25,718 nucleotides of DNA from Wohlfahrtiimonas larvae_A (GTDB lineage Bacteria; Pseudomonadota; Gammaproteobacteria; Cardiobacteriales; Wohlfahrtiimonadaceae). Both the position numbers and the translations under genes were made by a program. Shown here piece after piece: positions 1-6,638 of this stretch. Below the pieces are notes generated by a model. It made no database searches, was not told the origin of the DNA, and saw only the letters and a program-made list of their open reading frames with translations. The stretch is from positions 1 through 25,718 of the forward strand of contig JBEBSR010000040.1 of the NCBI GenBank assembly GCA_040394195.1, given 5' to 3'. Every line of letters begins with the position of its first letter. Positions within the stretch are counted from its first letter, which is position 1.

Positions 1-1139
1 CGCGCATTGGTGAAGGTTCGCCATTGGCAGGTAAACGTTTATCTGAATTGCATCTGCGTGAAAAGCATGGCGCAAATATCATTGCTGTGGAACGTCGCTT
101 AAGCCGAATAAAAAACGTTGTATTAGATGCGGTTTCAGATCGTGTTTTGCAAGAAAACGATATTTTACTGTTTGATTTCTTCTATCCTGAACAGATCAAT
201 GATTTCTGCCTAGAATTTAAATTGATGTCTCTGCCATTATTGAGCAGTTATTTCAACGAACATTCTCGTGAAATTGGTATGGTAGAAGTAACCATTCACC
301 CTGATTCTAAATTAATTGATAAAACTGTTTTAGAGAATGCTTTTAGATCCAATTACAATTTGAACGTGATTGGCATGAAGCGCAAAGGTGAAATTTTAGA
401 GAGCGAATTATTAAAAGAACGATTGAAGCAGGGTGATACTTTATTGGTAATTGGTATGTGGAAAGATGTTCGCCAATTGCAAACTATGAAAGATGATTTC
501 GTTGTGTTAACAATCCCTGCAGAAATTGATGAAGTTGCACCTGCAGTGGATAAAGCACCGTATGCAATTGGTGTATTGATTGTGACAGTTGCATTAATGA
601 TTGCAGGTATTTTTCCAACGGTTTTAGTTGCAATATTTGGTGCGTTGTTAATGGGTGCCTTTGGTTGTATTACGATGGATAGCGCTTATAAATCGATCCA
701 TTGGCCAAGTCTTATTTTAATTGTGGGTATGTTTCCATTTGCACTCGCGCTACAAAATACTGGCGGCGTGGATTTAGCTGTTAAATTCCTTTTAGAAATT
801 GGTGGGGATGCAAGCCCTAGAATTTTATTAATGATGCTATTTGGTGTCACAGCATTGATTGGCTTATTCATTTCCAATACAGCAACGGCAATATTATTGG
901 CGCCGATTGCGATTCAAACAGCTGCAACTTTGGGCGTTTCGCCTTATCCATTTGCAATGATAGTAGCTTTGGCTGCATCTGCTGCGTTTATTACGCCAGT
1001 TTCTTCGCCTGTGAATACATTGGTTGTAGCACCTGGTAACTATACATTTGGTGACTTTGTGAAAGTTGGTCTACCTTTTGCTATTATTGTTATGTTTATT
1101 GCTGTAATTTTTGTACCGATTTTATTTCCAATGGGGTAA
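1..1139 (+). CDS. SLC13-family anion/dicarboxylate transporter with RCK_C (TrkA_C) domains, 3' part
   Basis: This is an integral inner-membrane permease of the SLC13/DASS type, a family that moves sulfate, phosphate or dicarboxylates with sodium; the substrate cannot be read from the sequence. The frame is open to the left edge (reading RIGEGSPLAGKRLSEL from base 3), so the gene is cut by the window and the TTG at 24 is not its start. The visible part begins in one TrkA_C/RCK_C domain (to about residue 80, counting from 24). A second such domain follows at about 85-165, and then come several hydrophobic segments from about 180 to the end. The last loop, AAFITPVSSPVNTLV, resembles the conserved C-terminal motif of the family. 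TrkA_C pairs inserted between two membrane halves are typical of the longer (about 600-residue) bacterial members, so roughly the first third to half is missing. The next gene begins 7 bases after its stop and may be co-transcribed. Confidence 0.85.
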   Translation, partial: RIGEGSPLAGKRLSELHLREKHGANIIAVERRLSRIKNVVLDAVSDRVLQENDILLFDFFYPEQINDFCLEFKLMSLPLLSSYFNEHSREIGMVEVTIHPDSKLIDKTVLENAFRSNYNLNVIGMKRKGEILESELLKERLKQGDTLLVIGMWKDVRQLQTMKDDFVVLTIPAEIDEVAPAVDKAPYAIGVLIVTVALMIAGIFPTVLVAIFGALLMGAFGCITMDSAYKSIHWPSLILIVGMFPFALALQNTGGVDLAVKFLLEIGGDASPRILLMMLFGVTALIGLFISNTATAILLAPIAIQTAATLGVSPYPFAMIVALAASAAFITPVSSPVNTLVVAPGNYTFGDFVKVGLPFAIIVMFIAVIFVPILFPMG

Positions 1140-1146
1140 ATGAATT

Positions 1147-2307
1147 ATGAAAAACTTTATCTATGCAAATCCCACCAAAATTATTTTTGGCAAAGGCATG
1201 ATTGCCAATATTGCCTCTGAAATTCCTGTAACTAGCAAAATATTAATGCTATATGGCGGTGGTAGCATCAAAGCCAATGGCGTTTATGATCAAGTGATGA
1301 ATGCATTGCAAAATCATGAAGTGCTAGAGTTCTCAGGCATTGAACCTAATCCGCATTATGAAACTTGCTTGAAAGCAGTAGAGATGATCAAGAAAAATAA
1401 TATTGATTTTCTATTATCTGTGGGCGGTGGTTCAGTTTTGGATGCAACTAAATTTATTGCAGCTGCGGCACAATTTGTTGGGCAAAATCCGTGGGATATT
1501 TTGGTTAAACATGGTAACAATATTGAAACAGCCTTGCCATTTGGTGCAGTGATTACTCTGCCTGCAACGGGCTCAGAAATGAATAGTGGTGGCGTGATTA
1601 CGCGCGCTTCTACAGAAGAAAAACTTGCATTCTCAAGCTCAAATACATTCCCTCAATTTTCTGTGTTAGATCCAGAAACCACGTATAGTTTGCCAAGAAA
1701 ACAAATTTCTAATGGCATTGTGGATGCATTTGTACATGTTGTGGAGCAGTATTTAACAACAGGCACTGAAAATAATCTCCTGCAAGATTATATGGCTGAA
1801 TCCATTTTAAAAGTGTTGGTTCATGAAGCACCAACGTTAATGCAGGATGATCATGACTATGAATCTCGTGCGAATTTTATGTGGGCTGCAACTTGGGCGT
1901 TAAACGGCTGGATTGCTTGTGGTGTTGAAGAAGATTGGGCAACACATATGATTGGTCATGAATTAACTGCATTGTATGGCTTGGATCATGCACAAACTTT
2001 GGCAATTGCTTTGCCAGGTTTATTGCAAGTGATGAAAGTTCAAAAGGCTAAAAAGATTAGTCAGCTCGGTAAAACAATATTCAATATTCATGAAGCTAAT
2101 GAAGATACTCAATTGGATTCATCGATTGAAGCGATCGAGCAATTCTTTAATTCTGTGGGTGTAAAAACGCATTTATCAGATTATGGCTTAAATGCTGAAT
2201 CCATTACACCAATTGTAGAGCGTTTCAGAGAGCGTGGTTGGAAGCTCGGTGAGCGCGAAAACATTGCAGCTGATCAAGTGAATGAGATTTTAAAGCTACG
2301 ATTATAA
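1147..2307 (+). CDS. yqhD: YqhD-type NADPH-dependent iron/zinc alcohol dehydrogenase (aldehyde reductase)
   Basis: Cytoplasmic group III (iron-containing family) alcohol dehydrogenase. E. coli YqhD reduces short-chain and lipid-peroxidation-derived aldehydes with NADPH. The 386-residue length equals E. coli YqhD (387), and the two match closely throughout by recall. Visible landmarks are the N-terminal FGKG, the nucleotide-binding GGGSVLDATKFIAAAA at 93-108, GIEPNP at 64-69, LPATGSE at 138-144, and DWATHMIGHELTA then GLDHAQTLAI in the metal domain. By comparison with YqhD the metal ligands are Asp193, His197, His267 and His281. The gene follows the transporter by 7 bases. A role in aldehyde detoxification is inferred from the family; no regulator gene such as yqhC is next to it. 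Confidence 0.9.
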   Translation: MKNFIYANPTKIIFGKGMIANIASEIPVTSKILMLYGGGSIKANGVYDQVMNALQNHEVLEFSGIEPNPHYETCLKAVEMIKKNNIDFLLSVGGGSVLDATKFIAAAAQFVGQNPWDILVKHGNNIETALPFGAVITLPATGSEMNSGGVITRASTEEKLAFSSSNTFPQFSVLDPETTYSLPRKQISNGIVDAFVHVVEQYLTTGTENNLLQDYMAESILKVLVHEAPTLMQDDHDYESRANFMWAATWALNGWIACGVEEDWATHMIGHELTALYGLDHAQTLAIALPGLLQVMKVQKAKKISQLGKTIFNIHEANEDTQLDSSIEAIEQFFNSVGVKTHLSDYGLNAESITPIVERFRERGWKLGERENIAADQVNEILKLRL

Positions 2308-2363
2308 AAAGTTATGGAAATTGTTGATATGATGTTTTGGGTGTTTCAAGGGATCATAACAAT

Positions 2364-2891
2364 ATGAAATTATTATATTTACGAAAACTAGTCGCATACA
2401 CATTATTATCAGCATTAGCATTAAATACTGCTAATGCTTGGGAGCTAGAAGCTTCAGTCGGCACGACAGATGAAAGCCAAACAGTTTTAAGGTTAGGTTT
2501 CAATCAAGAATGGGATGCACGATTTCTAGATTCATCATTAGGGTATTTTTCTGGCTATTGGAGCTTAGGATTAACTCATTGGGAAAAAGGGATATATGGC
2601 AAAGATGTGGGTTCAATCTCTTTTAGCCCAGTATTCACCTATAATTTTTACACCAATAATGGTTTAGAACCATTTATTGAATTAGGCATTGGTGTTGCCG
2701 CTTTTTCTAAAACCAAAGTGGGTGATCAGAATTTAGGTGGCGCTTTTAATTTTGAAGATCGTATTGGTTTTGGCGCAAGATTTGGTGATCATACATTGGG
2801 TGCGCGGGCGATTCATTATTCGAATGCTGGATTAAAAAGACCCAATGATGGGATAGAAAACTATTCCATTTACTATTCATATAAGTTTTAA
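2364..2891 (+). CDS. pagL: PagL-type lipid A 3-O-deacylase (outer-membrane acyloxyacyl hydrolase)
   Basis: Outer-membrane beta-barrel enzyme that removes the 3-O-linked acyl chain from lipid A. The ATG at 2364 is chosen because it gives a clean signal peptide (MKLLYLRKLV, hydrophobic core, cleavage after NTANA at about residue 25); a TTG at 2337 would add nine polar residues. AGGG at 2348-2351 lies somewhat far upstream. The mature part alternates short beta-strand-like stretches and ends in aromatic YSYKF, as outer-membrane barrels do. The PagL catalytic triad is clear: His151, Ser153 and Glu165 within IHYSNAGLKRPNDGIENY, with the same 2- and 12-residue spacing as His126, Ser128 and Glu140 of the Pseudomonas enzyme. 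The length of 175 residues fits the family. It lies 30 bases before the next gene with no terminator between them. The symbol is used in the family sense. Confidence 0.82.
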   Translation: MKLLYLRKLVAYTLLSALALNTANAWELEASVGTTDESQTVLRLGFNQEWDARFLDSSLGYFSGYWSLGLTHWEKGIYGKDVGSISFSPVFTYNFYTNNGLEPFIELGIGVAAFSKTKVGDQNLGGAFNFEDRIGFGARFGDHTLGARAIHYSNAGLKRPNDGIENYSIYYSYKF

Positions 2892-2921
2892 TAATGGTTT
2901 AGACCAAAAGGAGAATGAGGA

Positions 2922-3464
2922 ATGAAATACGCAAACCCAATTTTAGTGTTCGTAGATGTTCAAGAAAAATTGAATAATGTGATTCATGATAAAGATGATC
3001 TGATCCCTCGTTTAGAGAAACTACTAAAAGGGCTAGAATTGCTGAAGGTTCCTGTGCTTTGGTTGGAGCAATATCCAAAAGGTTTGGGTACAACAGTTGA
3101 ATCCTTGAAAGAGATTTTGAAGGCTAGTAGCTACTCACCAATCGTGAAAAATACATTCAGTGCTTGGGGAAGTATGGAGTTCCAAGAACAATTGAAAGAA
3201 TCAGGTGCGGACCATATTTTATTGGCGGGAATGGAATCTCACATTTGTGTATTCCAAACGGCAAGGGATTTGTTACTTGAAAACTATGATGTGGATGTGA
3301 TTGTGGACTGTGTTTCTTCACGCACAAAAGAGAATAAAGATCTCGGGATTGATCGCATGATTGGCTATGGCGCAGGCACAACAGGCTTAGAATCTTTATT
3401 GTTTGAATTATTGGAAACAGCAGATCATCCTGCATTTAAAGATATTAGCCGTTTGATTAAATAA
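2922..3464 (+). CDS. isochorismatase-like cysteine hydrolase
   Basis: Cytoplasmic hydrolase of the isochorismatase-like superfamily, closer to the YcaC/ISOC-type subgroup than to true isochorismatase or nicotinamidase; the substrate is not predictable. The catalytic triad is visible: Asp12 in VFVDVQEKL, Lys76 in VKNTFSAW and Cys109 in AGMESHICVFQTA. The length of 180 residues is usual for the stand-alone domain. The start has a very good ribosome-binding site, AAAAGGAGA at 2906-2914, seven bases before ATG. It follows the pagL-type gene by 30 bases, probably on the same transcript, and is closed by the terminator at 3483-3508. There is no siderophore synthesis gene nearby, so a role in enterobactin-like synthesis is not supported. 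Confidence 0.85.
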   Translation: MKYANPILVFVDVQEKLNNVIHDKDDLIPRLEKLLKGLELLKVPVLWLEQYPKGLGTTVESLKEILKASSYSPIVKNTFSAWGSMEFQEQLKESGADHILLAGMESHICVFQTARDLLLENYDVDVIVDCVSSRTKENKDLGIDRMIGYGAGTTGLESLLFELLETADHPAFKDISRLIK

Positions 3465-3482
3465 TATTTATCAAATATTTTG

Positions 3483-3508
3483 AAAAGGCTGAAGGTTCAG
3501 CCTTTTTT
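3483..3508 (+). terminator. intrinsic terminator after the isochorismatase-like gene
   Basis: A perfect inverted repeat, AAAAGGCTGAA paired with TTCAGCCTTTT around GG (in practice a stem of about eight pairs with a four-base loop), runs straight into six T residues at 3503-3508. It lies 19 bases after the stop codon and closes the transcript coming from the left. Confidence 0.85.
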
Positions 3509-3528
3509 ATTATGGGGTGTGCTTAGAA

Positions 3529-3534
3529 TATAAT
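3529..3534 (+). promoter_or_regulatory. possible -10 element for the AmpE-like gene
   Basis: A perfect TATAAT lies 41 bases before the ATG at 3575, just after the terminator that ends the previous unit. The -35 region 17 bases upstream (TTTATT at 3506-3511) is weak and overlaps the terminator T-tract, so this is a suggestion only. Confidence 0.35.
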
Positions 3535-3574
3535 AATTTCCTAAGCTAATAATAACGATAAAGGCAATTTAATC

Positions 3575-4522
3575 ATGATTTTGTTCATAACTTTACTTAT
3601 CAATGGGATGATTGGACATTATGATTTTCAATATAAATATATTAGTTTTGCTACGTGGCTCGAAAAAATAGGAATATTCTTTGAAAAATTATTAGCTTTT
3701 TTGAGGCAATATCCCATATATGTATTTTTTGGTGTTGTCATGATTACAACAGTATTTGGGTATTTTTATCAGGAATCTATTGACCCAGTGATGGCAAAAG
3801 AAATGTATTTATTAACTTATTCATCTTGGTTAAGTACATATATTTGGTTTGTAATATATTTTTTCATTTTTATAGATTTAGTATTTTATTTAAAGTTGAA
3901 AAAGATTTGGGAATTATTGAAATGTGAAAATTTCACAAATGCAAAACAGTTAATGTCACAGCTTACAAAAGCTTCTATTAATAGTACTCATGATATTTAC
4001 AATGAGTTAGTCATTTGGATCACGCATAACTCTTTATATCGAATCTTCCTACCTCTATTTTATTACACGCTAGGTGATCTGCCATTTGTATTAGGTTATT
4101 ACTTGCTGTATCCATTTTTTAGACAATTACCCAAATTACATTATATCATTCTTTATTTTCCAATAACTTTACTCGCAATAGTTGGAACTATTTTATCTGT
4201 ATTAACTGGAAATATTGCGAACATTATCGATGAATCATGGGGAACAATGCGTTATTGTTCAAAAAATGAGCCTATTTTACAAAATAGCAATGCTAATTAT
4301 TTATCTGTAGGATTCATGATATCAATGGGTATTAATATCCAATATCACAATATTTATAATCGGCAACTCATTGACTCACCAAAAATTCAAAAAGAAGCTA
4401 AACAGGGCGAATTGAATGAATGGGTCATTCGATATTTACTCAAAGAAAGAAATATTATTTTGCCTATTTATGCTTTATGTTTAGGTTCGGTGATTAAATA
4501 TTTTTTATTTAGTCAGTTTTGA
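3575..4522 (+). CDS. AmpE-like inner-membrane protein (CobD/CbiB superfamily)
   Basis: Predicted polytopic inner-membrane protein of 315 residues. By eye it resembles AmpE, a CobD/CbiB-fold membrane protein linked to AmpD and beta-lactamase induction in enterobacteria. Shared features are the opening MILFITLLI, an early hydrophobic segment near 50-65, the central ELVIWITHNSLYRIFLPLFYY stretch (compare the LLWINFRFYLAPLFW region of AmpE), and a final membrane segment near 296-312. Its biochemical role is unknown even in E. coli. AmpE is usually next to ampD; here no amidase or beta-lactamase gene is adjacent. The gene looks more AT-rich than its neighbours (not counted), which may only reflect Phe, Ile and Tyr-rich membrane segments. 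AAAGG at 3560-3564 serves as ribosome-binding site. It could be another CobD-like membrane protein. Confidence 0.55.
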   Translation: MILFITLLINGMIGHYDFQYKYISFATWLEKIGIFFEKLLAFLRQYPIYVFFGVVMITTVFGYFYQESIDPVMAKEMYLLTYSSWLSTYIWFVIYFFIFIDLVFYLKLKKIWELLKCENFTNAKQLMSQLTKASINSTHDIYNELVIWITHNSLYRIFLPLFYYTLGDLPFVLGYYLLYPFFRQLPKLHYIILYFPITLLAIVGTILSVLTGNIANIIDESWGTMRYCSKNEPILQNSNANYLSVGFMISMGINIQYHNIYNRQLIDSPKIQKEAKQGELNEWVIRYLLKERNIILPIYALCLGSVIKYFLFSQF

Positions 4523-4651
4523 ATAAAAATCTTGATTAAAAACAGTTCTATCACAGTTATTGATTAGATTCGCTGGTAAAATGGAGAAAGATCCCCATTT
4601 CTGTATTAGGATTATCAACAAAATTTATATTAAGTTAGGGAGCATTGGATA

Positions 4652-5572
4652 ATGAGTGAATTGAATTATCAAGACGGCACAGTGTTAGAAAATAGAGATC
4701 ATGCAATTTTTATTGAAGCAAATTTTAAAACTGATGATTTAGATGCAATTAAAGATGCGATTGGTGATTTTAGTGCGCGCTTGCGTTCATATAAAACGCG
4801 TTTTGGTCATATGGGATTATCTGCCGTTTTAGCATTTGGTCGTGATGCTTGGACAAAGCTTTCAGGCGATGCAGAAAGTGCAGAAGAGTTACATGATTTA
4901 CAAACAATGGCAAAAGGCATGGTGCAAGGCACTCAACGTGATATGTTTGTGCATATTTTATCTTATGAGCACAAAATGAATTTCACATTGGCGCAAGATT
5001 TTGTGAGTTGCTTTAAGGATCTCATTACGATTGAAGAAGAAGTGCATGGCTTTCGCTGGTTAGAAGCACGTGATTTAAGTGGCTTTGTGGATGGTACAGA
5101 AAATCCTAAAGGTTTACAGGATCGTGCAGATGTTGCGATCATCCCTGAAGGCAAAGATGCTGGCGGTAGCTACGTGATCGCACAGCGTTGGGTGCATGAC
5201 ATTGAGAAATTCAATACATTTGATTTGGCGAAGCAAGAGGGCACGTTTGGTCGTACTAAGCATGATGATATTGAAATGGCAGATGAAGATAAGCCAATTG
5301 GTGCACATACAGAGCGCGTTGTGATCGAACAAGATGGTGAAGAATTAGAAATCGTGCGCCAAAGTTTACCATATGGTTATGCATCTTCTGAGAAAGGATT
5401 ATATTTTGTGGGTTACTGTGCAAAATTATCATCCATTGATGCAATGTTAAAAAACATGTGTGGTGAAAATGATGAGCATTTTGATCTGATGTTTGGTTAT
5501 ACAAAAGCAGTAACGGGTAGCTATTTATATGTGCCTTCAATGGATCAATTGGATGATTTAAGCGCAGAGTGA
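4652..5572 (+). CDS. yfeX: DyP-type heme peroxidase, YfeX-like
   Basis: Heme-dependent dye-decolorising-type peroxidase of the cytoplasmic YfeX (class B) group, 306 residues against about 299 for E. coli YfeX. YfeX-type enzymes oxidise porphyrinogens and other donors with hydrogen peroxide; the physiological substrate is debated. The signature GFVDGTENP is at residues 144-152, giving the distal Asp147. The distal Arg is Arg236 in IVRQSLPYG, and the proximal heme ligand is inferred to be His219 in IGAHTERV. There is no signal peptide, so it is cytoplasmic, and no encapsulin-type targeting tail at the C-terminus. AGGGAG at 4637-4642 is a good ribosome-binding site. The gene stands alone, with a hairpin after its stop. 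The 129-base upstream gap holds TTGATT at 4532-4537 but no convincing -10 partner. Confidence 0.88.
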   Translation: MSELNYQDGTVLENRDHAIFIEANFKTDDLDAIKDAIGDFSARLRSYKTRFGHMGLSAVLAFGRDAWTKLSGDAESAEELHDLQTMAKGMVQGTQRDMFVHILSYEHKMNFTLAQDFVSCFKDLITIEEEVHGFRWLEARDLSGFVDGTENPKGLQDRADVAIIPEGKDAGGSYVIAQRWVHDIEKFNTFDLAKQEGTFGRTKHDDIEMADEDKPIGAHTERVVIEQDGEELEIVRQSLPYGYASSEKGLYFVGYCAKLSSIDAMLKNMCGENDEHFDLMFGYTKAVTGSYLYVPSMDQLDDLSAE

Positions 5573-5611
5573 TGGGAGAAAACTAATATTTGTCAGATTT
5601 GAACGAATATT

Positions 5612-5640
5612 AAGCGAAACAGTGAAGTTTCGCTTCTCAT
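5612..5640 (+). terminator. hairpin after the DyP-type peroxidase, probable weak terminator
   Basis: AAGCGAAA at 5612-5619 pairs perfectly with TTTCGCTT at 5628-5635 around an eight-base loop. The following tract (CTCATTTC) is T-rich but broken, so termination may be inefficient. It lies 39 bases after the stop codon. Confidence 0.5.
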
Positions 5641-5736
5641 TTCACAAAAACTGTATTAATGTAAATCCATAGCAAGTAGTTGTAGAAAAAGAATTTAGAA
5701 TAGATTGTTTCAACTCGATAGATAAGGAGTAGCTAT

Positions 5737-6078
5737 ATGAATATTAATATAACTGGCGATGGTTTAGAGTTAACACCTGCACTACAAGAACACGTGAAAG
5801 ATCGTTTGAATAAAATCGAACGTCACCGTGATCAAATCACACAAGTGGATGTCGTTTTATCAGTCACAAATAAACGTCAGAAAGCTGAAATTACTATGAT
5901 AGTGCCACATTCACCAGATATTAATGCTGAATCAACCACTGATGATTTGTACATATCTATTGATGAAGCTGTGGATAAACTAAGCAAACAATATTTGAAG
6001 ATGAAAGATAAAGCAATGACGCTACAACGTCAGCGCCAAGAGCATGACAAAGAAGAACTAGAGGAAGTTGCAGAATAA
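5737..6078 (+). CDS. hpf: ribosome hibernation promoting factor, short form
   Basis: Small ribosome-binding protein of the HPF/RaiA (YfiA) family, which sits in the 30S decoding region and promotes ribosome dimerisation or inactivation in stationary phase. The 113-residue chain carries the family fold: MNINITGDGLELTPALQEHV at the start, LNKIERH, and the later strand DLYISIDEAVDKLSKQ. It ends in a charged tail (QRQRQEHDKEELEEVAE). It lacks the C-terminal dimerisation domain of long HPF, so it is the short gammaproteobacterial type. AAGGAG at 5724-5729 is an ideal ribosome-binding site. In many gammaproteobacteria hpf sits between rpoN and ptsN; here it is alone, upstream of the dcw block and separated from it by a strong terminator. 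Confidence 0.88.
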   Translation: MNINITGDGLELTPALQEHVKDRLNKIERHRDQITQVDVVLSVTNKRQKAEITMIVPHSPDINAESTTDDLYISIDEAVDKLSKQYLKMKDKAMTLQRQRQEHDKEELEEVAE

Positions 6079-6081
6079 TAG

Positions 6082-6111
6082 TTGCACTTTCGAAACCTTA
6101 AAAATGGTAAT
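6082..6111 (+). promoter_or_regulatory. possible promoter for the murD block, nested in the hpf terminator
   Basis: TTGCAC at 6082-6087 and GGTAAT at 6106-6111 are 18 bases apart. The -10 candidate falls in the loop of the hpf terminator hairpin. Both boxes match consensus at only four to five of six positions. It is proposed mainly because the downstream gene starts within five to fourteen bases of the terminator T-tract and no other room for a promoter exists. Confidence 0.3.
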
Positions 6112-6130
6112 CTATTTTTAAGGTTTTTTT
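6093..6130 (+). terminator. strong intrinsic terminator after hpf
   Basis: A perfect 12-pair stem (AAACCTTAAAAA at 6093-6104 with TTTTTAAGGTTT at 6115-6126) closes a ten-base loop and runs into seven T residues at 6124-6130. It ends transcription of hpf directly before the next coding region. The AAGG of its 3' arm (6120-6123) may also act as ribosome-binding site for what follows. Confidence 0.88.
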
Positions 6131-6134
6131 ATGC

Positions 6135-6638
6135 GTGAAAGAAATGAAAAAAATTAGCATCAGTTTAGCGTTATTGGGTTTTGTGGTTGCATACATTGCA
6201 TGGCACATTGCTTATAGAAATGAATCAGCAGTCGTTAATACAGTTGATAATTTGGCAGTGGAAAATAGCCAAGCAGAAATGTTGCCGTTTAAATGGTTAA
6301 GGCAAAGTTATGTCACAAAAAATGGCACAGAATCCTTAGTAGAAGAAAAAGAAGAGTGCTTTAGTTTATATGAGCTAAAAGCATTATATTCTGCGGATAA
6401 AGATGTAAAAAATTTAGAGCAGTTTTGCGATAGTACAGTTGAAAACACTGCAGATGGGTATAAAATTTCAGCATCTTGTAAAAATCAATCAGCAACTTTT
6501 TATGTAGATGTTAAATTAACCACCATGCACCATAAATTGCATGAATGGCAACAAACAATTTTTGATATTAACCATACAATGATCCAACAAGAAAGGATCA
6601 CTTTCCAACAACAGGGAACATGCAATGTTACCAATTGA
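6135..6638 (+). CDS. unrecognised membrane-anchored, four-cysteine protein at the head of the murD block
   Basis: I do not recognise this gene with confidence. The product (167 residues from GTG at 6135; 164 from ATG at 6144) has a short basic start (KKISIS) and one hydrophobic segment (LALLGFVVAYIAW). After a linker comes a roughly 110-residue domain with four cysteines (75, 98, 115 and 163, counting from the GTG). With the anchor at the N-terminus, this domain should lie in the periplasm, and the cysteines could form two disulfides. The spacing of cysteines around a short beta-rich stretch (YKISASCKN, TFYVDVKL) is reminiscent of DUF3617 proteins, but weakly. The GTG is given as the outer start because AAGG at 6120-6123 is 11 bases away. 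Its last 14 bases overlap murD and contain murD's ribosome-binding site, so translation of the two is probably coupled. Confidence 0.65.
   Translation: MKEMKKISISLALLGFVVAYIAWHIAYRNESAVVNTVDNLAVENSQAEMLPFKWLRQSYVTKNGTESLVEEKEECFSLYELKALYSADKDVKNLEQFCDSTVENTADGYKISASCKNQSATFYVDVKLTTMHHKLHEWQQTIFDINHTMIQQERITFQQQGTCNVTN

Noticed and set aside
24..26. TTG as the start codon of the first gene
   Set aside because: The frame is open to the window edge and the residues before it (IGEGSP) continue the TrkA_C domain, so the gene begins outside the window.
2922..3464. Isochorismatase-like gene as part of catecholate siderophore synthesis
   Set aside because: It is a single-domain cysteine hydrolase without an aryl carrier domain, and no entA, entC or entE-like genes are near. 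The siderophore-binding proteins are 17 kb away.
4532..4582. OxyR- or IscR-like site before the DyP-type peroxidase gene
   Set aside because: CTATC and ATTAG fragments are present, but spacing and symmetry do not fit either consensus well enough to call.
4652..5572. DyP-type peroxidase as encapsulin cargo
   Set aside because: The C-terminus (MDQLDDLSAE) lacks an encapsulin-targeting peptide and no encapsulin gene is nearby; the protein fits the cytoplasmic YfeX group.
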